A DNA stretch of 64,000 nt, from contig OX411558.1 in NCBI GenBank assembly GCA_948146395.1, positions 52,151,622-52,215,621 of the forward strand, given 5' to 3'. The notes beneath the pieces were generated by a model, which saw only the letters and a list, made by a program, of their open reading frames with translations, was not told the origin of the DNA and made no database searches. The translations under genes and the position numbers were made by a program. Shown piece by piece: positions 54,915-64,000 of the stretch. This DNA is from Fragum whitleyi. Its lineage: Eukaryota; Mollusca; Bivalvia; Cardiida; Cardiidae. Position 1 is the first letter of the stretch. Every line of letters begins with the position of its first letter.

Positions 54915-56427
54915 TTACTTGATGTTTTGTTTAAAAACAGCATAGCTAAAAAAAATCATAAATATTGCAATGAATTCCAAGTTGGGAAGGTTGGTCTGAG
55001 AAAGGGTTTGAAGGATCATATGACGTGTTTGGAAGTTGTATTGATCGTCTATGGCTGTCATAGCAATGGTGTTTGATTGCTCTTGATGAAGAGTATTCCA
55101 TTGTTGTCTAAGTGTACGCCAACGGAACAGAACTACGCCAAAAACAGTCAAAATTATCAAAACGCAACTGGATATTGCTATCACTGAAAATTAAAAGAAA
55201 AATATAATCTCATTAGTGTATTTTGCATGGTATCTCACTTAAAATTTACATATTTTTAAACATACACATTTGAATAATTTAGTGACACTTTCGTTAAACT
55301 ATTATATTTCATCACTGCAGAAAACACAAAATTTTAGATTAGCCTGAAAAAGTTGGACGTTCTTGTTGACATTGTTGTTGGTTTTTGACGTTCTTGTAGA
55401 CAATGTTTATGTTGTTGGTGTACTTGACGTTGTTGGTGTTGTAAAGGTTGGTGGTGTTGATGTAGTTGTTCGAGTTGATGTTGTTCGTGTAGAGGTAGTT
55501 GTTGTCATCTTTATTTCCTACAAACTAACCATACCCTTTTTTCTTTAAATGAATGTGGTTTAATGTCACTTTTAACAGGATATCGGTTATATCTTTTCAA
55601 CTGTTCTCGAGAAAAAAAAATAGTAAATCTGCAATGGTTATTTCTTGAACGCAATCAGTGTAAAAAATGGCTTCACATTTATAAAAAAAAGCTCTCTAGC
55701 AACAACGCATATTTATGCAACCTAAATATTAATTTACTAATACAGAGACAAAGTTATCAAATGGTCGTCAAGGCGTGTTTGTGACAAGATCATGAAAATG
55801 AAATTCACAAGAACAGCTATGAAATGTATTTAATATTCAACAAGGTAATTTGATGGTGATGGTAATTGTAGGCAAAGGTAGACAACTGATCGAAGGTCAT
55901 CAAACAGAAAAGATTTAAGGAATCAATGCTTACGCTTTTGAAATCATTCAAAGTTGAACGTTTGTCATACATCACATCTTTGAAGGTCAGCAAACTCTTG
56001 TCATCAATGATGATTGAAACATTCGATTGTGTAATATTGACTTGAATTGAAGATATAGATCTTGACAAATAAAATGTTCCGTCACAGTCCATGCATATAT
56101 CTATTATTTGCTGTGCATTTACAACAAGCATCAAAGAAAATAATATTAAGCCTTTCATGATGTTTTTATCCTTTTTGTGTCGGCCCAGAAGACGGCCGAG
56201 TTGACTAGTCACAAGTTTCTAGTACATATTGCATGTGTAAGACTATATTTAGTACTCACATCACAATTCATTGAGGATCCCTGAACGAAAATTTGAGGGT
56301 CTCCAGTTGTAAGAATTCGTTCGCATAGTTCTTCACATTCTAAACAGTAGTTTATCTGTATTCGGATAACTTCGTCCATTTTCCGGAGGTCCAGAGTCGA
56401 GCCGCCAAACATACGCCCAATCATCAC
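54915..56427 (-). CDS. Candidate host gene: small single-pass membrane protein, 3' part, four exons
   Basis: Proposed minus-strand exons: a, 56427 (upstream limit unknown) to 56260, donor GTGAGT, with a Cys-rich stretch (YCLECEELC); b, 56110-55934, acceptor ...tttctttg...gcacag, donor GTAAGC, with two N-glycosylation sites (NIT, NVS) and CMDC; c, 55517-55424, acceptor tttgtag, a Thr/Ser/Pro-rich stalk, donor GTACAC chosen because it keeps phase and avoids a downstream TAA; d, 55183-54915, acceptor attttcag, with a membrane segment (CVLIILTVFGVVLF), a stop-transfer RWR, a cytoplasmic tail and stop. Phases are 0, 0 and 1 and agree. Alternatively exon b could start at an ATG at 56158 with signal-peptide-like MKGLILFSLMLVV. 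Family unknown; a mucin-like receptor or adhesion protein is plausible. Confidence 0.5.
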
Positions 56428-56478
56428 AATTTTGGCAGATGAGGAGTAGTAGCAAAGAAGGCTTTTCAGGACAAATTT

Positions 56479-56790
56479 CCCTCACGATTTTCGCGGGTCG
56501 CCGCTATAGAGCATTAGGTGTCCATACGTCGTATACGCGGTTAGCGCGTTATTGCGCTCACCCCCGAAATAACTCAATCGTTTACCAAGGGACGTAACCG
56601 GGAGCGGAGTTATACCCCTTTCTTTACGCGATAAAAAGGGAGACAACTGCGAATACGCCAAGACGGGGAGATAACTGTGACCAATTTTCACAGGTCAACA
56701 CTCTAACGCATTAAGTGTGCAAACATTGCGTATACACTTAAAACGTTATCGCGATGTCCCCAGAAATTGCGTAATCGTTTTCTAAGTGAG
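56479..56790. repeat. Diverged direct duplication, CpG-rich
   Basis: Two copies about 200 bp apart share the order 'agcattaggtgt', 'gtatacgcgg', 'gcgttatTGCG', 'aactcaatcgtttacc' against 'cgcattaagtgtg', 'gtatacactt', 'acgttatcgcg', 'gcgtaatcgttttct'. The unusual CpG density contrasts with AT-rich surroundings. Function unknown. Confidence 0.55.
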
Positions 56791-56794
56791 GGTA

Positions 56795-57057
56795 GACATA
56801 TCGTCGGTGTAAATGCAAAACCTCGTATGTCGAGTCTAGCGATTTTCAAAGTACAAACTTGTGTGTCCAGTTTAGACAATTCTCACTGGTTTTGAGATAT
56901 TTTCACTGATCAGTATTAAGGCCACATTATTCATGAACAATGTCAAAATTTCAAGTAAAACATTTCAGTTGGGGAAAAGTTATTACACTTTTTCCCTCCT
57001 TTTTAAAATTTTCCAAAAACGAGATACGAGGTTTTGCATTTACAACGATGATATGTC
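56795..57057. mobile_element. MITE-like element with about 38 bp terminal inverted repeats
   Basis: Arm GACATATC(G/A)TCG(G/T)TGTAAATG...ACCTCGTAT at 56795-56833 and its inverse at 57020-57057. The central 20 bases match perfectly and only a few mismatches occur elsewhere. About 185 bp of AT-rich non-coding DNA lies between. The similarity seems to extend a little outward ('agtga'), so the exact ends and any target duplication are unclear. Confidence 0.6.
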
Positions 57058-58510
57058 CTTTTCTTTCACTGTAAGAATAATAATAATAGACTGTACATAT
57101 TTCCAAATTTAAAGGTCATATTTTTGAGAGAAGAGAAACCCAATAGACATAATTGAGCAATCAAAATTTTCTTAACTACATATTTATTCAAACTGTAGTT
57201 ACGATGTTTGAGAAGCTCATCAACAATACACTTTTTTTGTTTTCTTTTTTTTTGGATCAGGAAAAGTAATTGACTAAACATAAAAAAGGATATTTTTCTT
57301 ATTTTCAACTTTTATTTTTTAAAAGAAAATAGACAGTTACATGTTAAACACAACAGAATATATATGTATATAAAAATATATTTGAGCAAACAATTTGGCA
57401 AACGGTTCTAAAGAATCTCAATTTTGGTAAAATTGTTCTATAGACTATTTTCACCCATTCCCACACAGCGATTTTAAAAGAAACTAACAAACATTGATTA
57501 AAAGGAATGAATTACTTGTTAAAAGCAATTTCTTCATTTCAATCTATGTTTTCTATCCCTAAACTCAAAATATACTTTCATTAATAACTTGACATATGCA
57601 CCTTCTTATTTGGATCAGTTTAGATTTTACCATCTGGTAATAGGTTAAAGCACATTGGATAGAATTTGTTTAATCCTTCCCAAAAAGAAACAAGACCTGG
57701 TCTAATAGAAATTACTTGAGAAAACATTAATGCAAAAAAAGAACATGTTGATAATAATCAATAGTCCATTACATAAACGTTTAAGTATATTGGACACTAA
57801 TTCTATCTTAAATAACATGTATTTTTTTCCTACAGCGGCTTTTAAATTGGAATCGTTCTAATTTTGTACGTTTTGGAAAGGATTAATATGGCAATTTGGA
57901 ATGGTTTAAAAGGAAATATATACATCACAGGGGAACAAAAAGAATAAAAGGGGGAGTTCAACATCACATGTTGACTTAGTGTTTTTACCAATCAGGTTTT
58001 CACATTCAGACAAATATTTCTGCGAATGTTAAAGTTTGTCTTATAATCAACATTCTCAGATGGTATTTTTTTTTCTTCAAATGATAGGGAAAAAACAAAA
58101 CATTGGTGATTGATTATCCAAAACAATTTCATCCAATTTGAAATGGTACAAAAAAATTGTGAGAAAAGAAGAATTTGTATTTTTTTCTCCATAATGTTTT
58201 CTATCTATTTAAAGCTATTTAAATCTCAACATTCATTACAAACTTTTTCATTGATCTAGTTCACTGTAGTCAAGATCAGTATCTGTCTACGTATCCAGTG
58301 ATTAGTTGAACCCCCCCTGAGCATTTACATGTTTAATTTTGCATAGTAATCTGCATAGAGTATAATTTACCCTGAGCTTAAAACCAATACTGTTAAAACA
58401 TTCCTTAACAGTATTTAATTTAACAAAGTAAATAAAACATCACAACCACATAAAGACTAGAAATGTGACTAAATAAACATTTTCAACCAACAGACTAGAC
58501 TAAAAACATG
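57058..58510. other. AT-rich spacer
   Basis: Two short stretches (around 57717 and 58823) share 'gaaaacatt' and 'gca(a)aa(g)aag' phrases with 'gataat' beyond, suggesting an old local duplication. No gene recognised. Confidence 0.35.
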
Positions 58511-58744
58511 ATAAGCAGAGCTAAAGATAAAAGAGGGTGATGACTTTCCAAAATGCTTTTTATCATTTATTGTTCTCCAAACTCTTTGTTGGCAGTTCTC
58601 TACTCTATGTTGCCAGTACTTGTTTCAATCATCACAATGTGTCAATTCCAATAAAGTACCCAAACCATTGATTGGGTTTATGAAAATAAATGATAAAAAG
58701 CATTTTGGAAAGTCATTACACCCTCTCATCTGTAGCTCTGATAA
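58511..58744. repeat. Inverted repeat, about 60 bp arms, 110 bp spacer
   Basis: Arm 1 (58511-58571, with ACTTTCCAAAATGCTTTTTA) and arm 2 (58686-58744) are inverse copies with about 85-90% identity by eye. A fold-back element or MITE is likely. No flanking duplication was identified. Confidence 0.65.
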
Positions 58745-58855
58745 GGAATGAACTTTTATTTGAACACAGAAACAAAATTAACTCTCTCCCAAACAAGACC
58801 CGGTTTTGATGTGTCTAATAGAACTGGTTTGGGAAAACATTGAGGCAAAAGAAGA

Positions 58856-60130
58856 AACAAGAGGACCAAGATGGTCCTAGATCGCTCACCTGAGTCTCTT
58901 TGACCCCTGGGACATCACATTAATTAGATAGGCAGATGTCAAAAAGAAGATAATTGCCTAAGATCAATACCATGGAACGTTTTCAGCGAAGAGCAAGACA
59001 GATATGCCTTTTTGCTCTTTGATTCTATGTAAAAAGGGATGCACCTGGGTGGACCCCAAATGTGACCCCAGGGTCTTGATATGAACAAACTTGAAAGAGG
59101 TCCATAAGATGATGCTACATACTAAATATGAAAGCTGTCTGCCTTCTGGTTTCAGAGAAGAAGATTTTTGAAGATTTTTGAATGTTTTCCTATTTTCACC
59201 CATCGTGCTCAGATGAGCTGAAAGGGATGCGCCCGGGTGGAGCCCAAATATGACCCAAGGGTCTTGATATGAACAAACTTGGTAGGGGCCCACTAGATGA
59301 TGCTACATACCAAAAATGAAGGCAGTGTGTCCTCTGGTTTGGATTAAAGAAGATTTTAAGGGATTTTCGGTCTTTGATTCTATGTAAAAAGGGTTGCACC
59401 CGGGTGGAGCCCAAATATGATCCTAGGGTCTTGATATGAACAAACTTGGTAGATGTCCACTAGATGATGCTACATACCAAATATGAAAGCTGTCTGCCTT
59501 CTGGTTTCAGAGAAGAAGATTTTTGAAGATTTTTTTTTCGTTTTTTTACCCTTCGTGCTCATAAGAGATAAAGGGATGCACCCGTGCAAAGCCCAAATAT
59601 GACCCAAGGGTCTTGATATGAACAAACTTGGTAGAGGCCCACTAGGTGATGCTATATACAAAATATGAAAGCTGTCTGCCATCTGGTTTCAGAGAAGAAG
59701 ATTTTTAAAGATTTTCGCTCTTTGATTCTATGTAAAAAGGGTTAGGCCCGGGCAAAGCCCAAATATGACCCCAGGGTCTTGATATGAACAAACTTGGTAG
59801 AGGTCCACTAGATGATGCTACATACCAAATATGAAAGCTGTCTGCCTTCTGGTTTCAGAGAAGAAGATTTTTAAAGATTTTCAGATTTTCACCCTTTTTG
59901 TTAAGGGTAAAGGGAAAGTTAAGGGTGGATTTCATTTATTTGAACAACTTTGGTAGAGCTTGACCCAAGGAACATCCCTGCCAAGTTTCATCAAGATTGG
60001 CCCACTGGTTTAGGAGAAGAAGATGTTTAAAGAAATTGTGGACGACGGACGACGCACGACTGACGACGGACGACGGACATTCTACGATCCCAATAGCTCA
60101 CCTTGAGCACTTCGTGCTCAGGTGAGCTAA
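58856..60130 (+). mobile_element. Complete Helentron-like element (GCTCACCTGAG type)
   Basis: 5' end AACAAG + stem AGGACC-aagat-GGTCCT + AGATCGCTCACCTGAG. 3' end: GACGACGGACGACGCACG run, AGCTCACC, then the stem TTGAGCAC-ttc-GTGCTCA and GGTGAGCTAA at 60130. GCTCACCTGAG and CTCAGGTGAGC are terminal inverted repeats. The core has five units of about 170-185 bp ('gacccaagggtcttgatatg', 'gaaagctgtctgccttctgg'). The minus-strand frames in this core are artefacts. Confidence 0.88.
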
Positions 60131-60561
60131 AAACTGATAATCAACATTTCTCCTTTTTCCCATTTTTTTCTATATGTTACACAAATTAATTTGATCTATA
60201 TCAACATCCAATTTTACCATCTGCAACAGCTTTTAAATTCAACTAGTTCCCTAAAATTTCATTGTTCGGGAAAGTGTTAGGAAATGGGCTTTCTCTCAAA
60301 AAAATCCTCCCCTTCTTCTTTGTCTCCTGCCCATCACATGATCTATGAGTCCAATTATCCACCCTTCAACAGGAAGGATGAATAATTGGATAGTTCTTCT
60401 ATATGCAAGAACACATGTTCCTAAAAAATAAATACAAGAAAAAAACTTTTCTACTATATATCACTCTCTCCTCCTCGCAAGCACCAAAACAGCATCTATT
60501 CAAAGCGCTCCTTCTCAGTCTGCATTTTGTCCCCCGCACAAGTCAGACAACAAATAGTAAT
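60131..60561. other. Spacer, nothing recognised
   Basis: AT-rich, no frame or repeat supported. Confidence 0.35.
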
Positions 60562-60573
60562 AGGCTTGAGAGA

Positions 60574-60851
60574 TTGATTGATTGAATGGAGTTTAACGCC
60601 GCTTTCAACATTATTTCAGTTATATCGCGGCGGTCGGAGCACCTAACAATGGATTCCTGGTATTTCTTTCACCTGTACTACCATTACATCCTTTCCTAGC
60701 CTCCGACTGCTATCTCACATAGGTTTACGATTATCTACCCATTGGTGAGAGACAAACGTCGGAAAGGATATTTGCCGCCACCGGGGATCGAACCCACGAC
60801 TTCCAGATTGAAAGTCTTATGCCTAACCAACTGCGCTATGGTGGCGGCTCC
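60574..60851 (-). mobile_element. tRNA-derived SINE, full length
   Basis: The tRNA-like head is at 60774-60848 (minus strand): acceptor pairing GCCGCCA/TGGCGGC, A-box-like TAGCGCAGTTGGTTAGGC, an anticodon-like loop CTTTCAA in an AGA/TCT stem, B box GGTTCGATCCC. Body as in the other copies, tail CTCCATTCAATCAATCA. Target duplication AGGCTTGAGAGA at 60562-60573 and 60852-60863. This is the best-preserved copy. It is not a functional tRNA gene. Confidence 0.9.
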
Positions 60852-61042
60852 AGGCTTGAGAGAAGAAGCACTGAAATTAGAAAGAAACATAAAAACACTG
60901 ACTAGTAATAGAGTTTTAAAGTCAACTTTTGATACCTTATTGTTATAAAGGGAAAAATGCATTGTTTTCTTTACTTGTGTTATTTATATCCCTTTTTTAC
61001 TAGCAAATATTTGTATAATGAATAGATATAGAAATAAACAAA

Positions 61043-61072
61043 GTGTGTGTTTGTATGTGTGTGTGTGTGTTG
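61043..61072. repeat. GT microsatellite
   Basis: Imperfect (GT)n with one interruption near 61051-61055. Confidence 0.8.
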
Positions 61073-61121
61073 TCTTTTCCATTTCCCTCTCAAATACTTG
61101 AAGAAATATATTCACACATAC

Positions 61122-61281
61122 CTAAACTGACTATTATAAATGTCTGCAACCCCAAGCCTAGGTTGGTCCATCCGATCAATATGCCTGAGGGGAAGGTCGT
61201 CGCGGCAGGAGGAGCAACACGTTCTGTCACCACTTTGAGACTAGCTGTCACCTCTACATCCCTTGTTGACTCAATCACCAG
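61122..61281 (-). CDS. Candidate internal exon of a host gene
   Basis: On the minus strand an acceptor (actgtcatttcag|CTGGTG) and a donor (GTTTAG|GTATGTGTG) bound 160 nt with one frame open: LVIESTRDVEVTASLKVVTE... through LIGWTNLGLGLQ. The stretch is more GC-rich than its flanks, as expected for coding sequence. Phase in is 0 and phase out is 1 under this frame. I do not recognise the protein and see no partner exon nearby. Confidence 0.4.
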
Positions 61282-61651
61282 CTGAAATGACAGTATACAA
61301 TATTGCTGTTTTTTCCAGGTCAAATAAGTTTTTAAGCCTTTAACAAACACTAATTTTTTGGACTGATCCAAAATTCAAAGATGTTGAAGACAAATCTTTT
61401 TGGTTAGAAAACATTGCGAGAATTAGTGAAATGCTTGCCATGAGCACTTTCCACATTGTTTAAAAGAGCCATCATCTGCTAGGGAAAGGTGTCACAGTGT
61501 GGCAATGGGTTATATCTTGGTATAAAATAAGTCTTCACTCATTAACACACATGTTCAATCATTGCCACACATCAAAAATTGGAAGCTATCAACTTTACAA
61601 AAACCTGCTTTTAACATCTCTAATTAAACAATTAAACTTATCATCATCTTG
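61282..61651. other. AT-rich flank left of LINE D
   Basis: If the exon at 61122-61281 is real, part of this interval would be its upstream intron. Nothing else recognised. Confidence 0.35.
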
Positions 61652-62340
61652 GCCCCCAGCTGGGCGGTGGGGTAGAAATAGTCGGCTGCTGCCCATGTAG
61701 TCAATGGTATGACCCCTAACAAATGGGCCCGCCTGTTTGCCGTGGGTGGAGACTCGTAAGGCCGGAAAAGAGGGTCCTGGTAGTTGAGGGAAGCCCAGGG
61801 ATCTCCAGCTTCTCAACACGCTGCTTTGGCCTCGGCTTCGGCTGAAACGGGAGCCTAGATGGGCCCGGTCTAGGCAATCGGCTGGTCGTTTTAGACTGGG
61901 GCATCTAATATTGTCATATGAAATATTTTGTTATATTAAAGATGTTCAGTCATGATTCTGATGACACATTACTTAACAATTTGTTGTACCGAATTTCTTT
62001 GAAATCACTTTGGTATGAAAGTCATTGTTGTACTAAGTGCAAAGGTTTATATGCCCGTGTCACTCATATTTTTTATTTTAACAGTATTTTAGTCCTTGTC
62101 TATATAGGCTCATGGGCTAATCGGGTTGAATGGATTTTTTGATTTGGCATCATTTGCACGGCTTGATTCTAAGTTAGGAAATTGTTCGTGCGATCGCTGT
62201 TAGGTCATTTTGTCATTTTAGCTCGAGTATACTATCCGGGTAGCCCTGGCATGGGGGGCTGGAAACCCGCCCTTTCATGTCCCCTTGTAGGACTCCGTGG
62301 AGGGTGGTGGCCCCGGATAGTGAATTTTAATTAAACGAAC
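61652..62340 (+). promoter_or_regulatory. LINE D 5' UTR
   Basis: Closely matches LINE B 22312-22996 in inverse orientation, with small differences such as GGGGTAG for GGGGATAG. Presumed internal promoter and leader. Short frames on either strand here are not genes. Confidence 0.55.
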
Positions 62341-63810
62341 ATGGACACCCAATCAAAAAACGAAGACGGATCTATTGAATGGGAAACAGGTACGACCCTC
62401 TATCAGTCTACAGCCATACGACTAAATACGCCAACTTTTCAAAGGTTTATAGTTATAGACTCTACTGACAGTGACAAAACTCTCACAAAACTTTCCCCTT
62501 TCGTAATTGATAAAGTGATTAAATCAATAATTGGTGAGCCAAAATCTATTAAGAAATTAAGATCTGGTAGCCTTCTTGTTGAAGTTGAAAAGCCTGCACA
62601 TTATGAAAATCTCATGAAAACTGACACCTTCTTTAACATTCCTGTAACATGCACACCGCATTCGACCCTTAATACGTCAAGAGGAATCATTCGATCTCGA
62701 GACTTAGAAAATATACCGGAATCTGAAATCTTAGAAGAACTTAAAAGTCAAAACGTTAATGCAGTTAAGCGAATTACTGTTTTCAGAGATGGTGAAAAGA
62801 GAAACACAAATACCTTTATTCTTACTTTCGGCTCGGCTATTCTACCAAAATCTATAAAAGTAGGTTACCTTCGATTAAATGTTGATTTATACATCCCAAA
62901 CCCCTTACAGTGTTACAGGTGTTTCAAATTTGGACACCATGAGAAAAAGTGCAGGGCTGGTGAAGGAGATTTATGCCGCCGTTGTGGTAAATTAGAAGAT
63001 CGACATCGTTCTATCCACTGCACAGATGACATGAAATGTTTGAATTGTGGTGGGGAACATGCTTCTACTTCACGAAAATGTCCCGTATGGCAAAAAGAAA
63101 AAGAAATTGTCACTGTCAAGTATAAAGAAGGATTATCTTTTCCAGAAGCAAGAAAAGTTGTTGAAAATAGGGTTAATCTTACTAACACTTATGCCAATGT
63201 TACCAAAAATTCAAAAACCAATAGCACGAGTAAACAAGACACCAATGGATGTGATAACTGTAAAGATCTGTTCGGAAAATTGTGTATTCTCTTTCCTGAA
63301 AAGAAAGATGAAATTTCAAAGTTATTTCCATCTCTAGCAGTTACGTCTAGTAATCCCAGTAACACAGACCAGGGAATCACTGGTAAAACATCTGAGTGTC
63401 AATCAAACTCAAGTAAGGTAACACCGGGAAAAGATAATATTTCTCTTCGAGCCGCTAAACCATCGACACATACAAGCACTGGAGAAGATGAAGTTATTAA
63501 ATTAGATTTAGCTGAAATGGGAAGACGGAAGAAGGCACAAATTCAACTGGAGAAGTCAAATCCTCCGGTTGCTAAAGTGCCAGATGATAAAGATTCGAGT
63601 TCTTTTGTGAAACCTAGGAGCAGAACTTCGTCTCCTAGGGCAGCAATATCTAATCGTCAGCCAAAAGGATCTGATGATCCTATAAAACAATACAACCGTT
63701 ACCACAGTCTTGAAGAAGACATGGATACGGAAAACACTGAGGAATCAGATTCTTCAAAGGAGAATAGGCAAGGTAAACATATGATAGATCTTTCACATAT
63801 AAAGAAATAA
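62341..63810 (+). CDS. LINE D ORF1, zinc-knuckle protein
   Basis: 489 residues, open. Block LSPFVIDKVIKSIIGEPKSIK, knuckles CYRCFKFGHHEKKC, a middle variant (CRRCGKLEDRHRSIHC) and CLNCGGEHASTSRKC, then CDNCKDLFGKLCILFPEKKDE as in LINE B. The C-terminal 100 residues (RKKAQIQLEKSNPPV, then SSPRAAISNRQPKGS, HSLEEDMDTENTEES, ending IDLSHIKK) do not match the LINE B/C tail, so this module differs. Role as for the other ORF1 proteins. Confidence 0.9.
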   Translation: MDTQSKNEDGSIEWETGTTLYQSTAIRLNTPTFQRFIVIDSTDSDKTLTKLSPFVIDKVIKSIIGEPKSIKKLRSGSLLVEVEKPAHYENLMKTDTFFNIPVTCTPHSTLNTSRGIIRSRDLENIPESEILEELKSQNVNAVKRITVFRDGEKRNTNTFILTFGSAILPKSIKVGYLRLNVDLYIPNPLQCYRCFKFGHHEKKCRAGEGDLCRRCGKLEDRHRSIHCTDDMKCLNCGGEHASTSRKCPVWQKEKEIVTVKYKEGLSFPEARKVVENRVNLTNTYANVTKNSKTNSTSKQDTNGCDNCKDLFGKLCILFPEKKDEISKLFPSLAVTSSNPSNTDQGITGKTSECQSNSSKVTPGKDNISLRAAKPSTHTSTGEDEVIKLDLAEMGRRKKAQIQLEKSNPPVAKVPDDKDSSSFVKPRSRTSSPRAAISNRQPKGSDDPIKQYNRYHSLEEDMDTENTEESDSSKENRQGKHMIDLSHIKK

Positions 63811-63860
63811 AATTCATACTTCCACTTATAATAAGTATATTTTTACCCCTTAATTTAACT

Positions 63861-64000
63861 ATGGCGAACAAAATTATTCAATGGAATTGTCGCAGCATCA
63901 AAGCCAACTTTGAAGAAATGAATCTATTAGTTTCGAATGGAAAGCCAGTGGCGGTTTGTTTGCAAGAGACTTTTCTCAAAGATTCTGACAAATTCTCTTT
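63861..64000 (+). CDS. LINE D ORF2 start, truncated by window edge
   Basis: ATG at 63861 begins MANKIIQWNCRSIKANFEE, the APE-endonuclease N-terminus including the conserved Asn of NCRS, and LQETFLKDS before the edge. Upstream of this ATG the frame is open back to the ORF1 stop and encodes the hydrophobic leader seen in A, B and C. Its first codon is ATA where the others have ATG. I chose the MAN start because it is the first ATG in frame. Confidence 0.85.
   Translation, partial: MANKIIQWNCRSIKANFEEMNLLVSNGKPVAVCLQETFLKDSDKFS

Larger units (their letters stand above)
61652..64000 (+). mobile_element. LINE D: I/Nimb-like retrotransposon, 3' end beyond window
   Basis: Starts with GCCCCCAGCTGGGCGG and continues through a LINE-B-type 5' UTR, ORF1 and the first bases of ORF2 to the window edge. 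The target duplication cannot be checked. ORF1 is open, so it may be another intact copy. Confidence 0.88.

Overview
This is eukaryotic, intron-bearing, AT-rich DNA dominated by nested transposable elements. The combination of an I/Nimb-like LINE family with RNase H, Helentron-type 'pearl-like' non-autonomous elements with tandem cores, and a tRNA-headed SINE points to a mollusc, most likely a marine bivalve. This is inference: no host gene here is diagnostic. There is no sign of bacterial or plasmid organisation.

Four copies of one roughly 6.2 kb non-LTR retrotransposon family (called LINE A, B, C and D here) carry nearly all the confident coding capacity. Each has a GC-rich 5' UTR starting near GCCCCCAGCTGG, an ORF1 with three zinc knuckles, an ORF2 with APE endonuclease, reverse transcriptase, RNase H and a terminal CCHC motif, and a tail of CATT repeats. 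LINE A (1831-9687, minus) has ORF2 split by a Helentron-like insert. LINE B (16769-22996, minus) and LINE C (41285-47501, plus) have both ORFs open. LINE D (61652 to the right edge, plus) is cut by the window. A, B and C are flanked by 12-13 bp target-site duplications that I could read directly.

Most of the remainder is built from non-autonomous elements with one grammar: a 5' stem-loop starting CTAG or AACAAGAG, a short inverted repeat (CGCTCCACTGG or GCTCACCTGAG), tandem 145-175 bp core units, a GGACGGACG run, a 3' stem-loop, the reverse complement of the short inverted repeat, and CTAA(AA). They are nested up to four layers deep, for example at 12956-23804. A tRNA-derived SINE (about 275 bp when full length) occurs six times, each with readable duplications, and LINE C sits inside one copy. 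A 2.6 kb cassette at 26988-29601 holds a decayed TatD-nuclease-like gene.

Probable host sequence is sparse. The best candidate is a minus-strand multi-exon gene at 54915-56427 for a small single-pass membrane protein with a Thr-rich stalk. There is also one candidate exon at 61122-61281. Several long inverted repeats (49571-49689, 56795-57057, 58511-58744) are unassigned hairpin or MITE-like structures. The many short reading frames inside repeat arrays are artefacts and are not annotated as genes.
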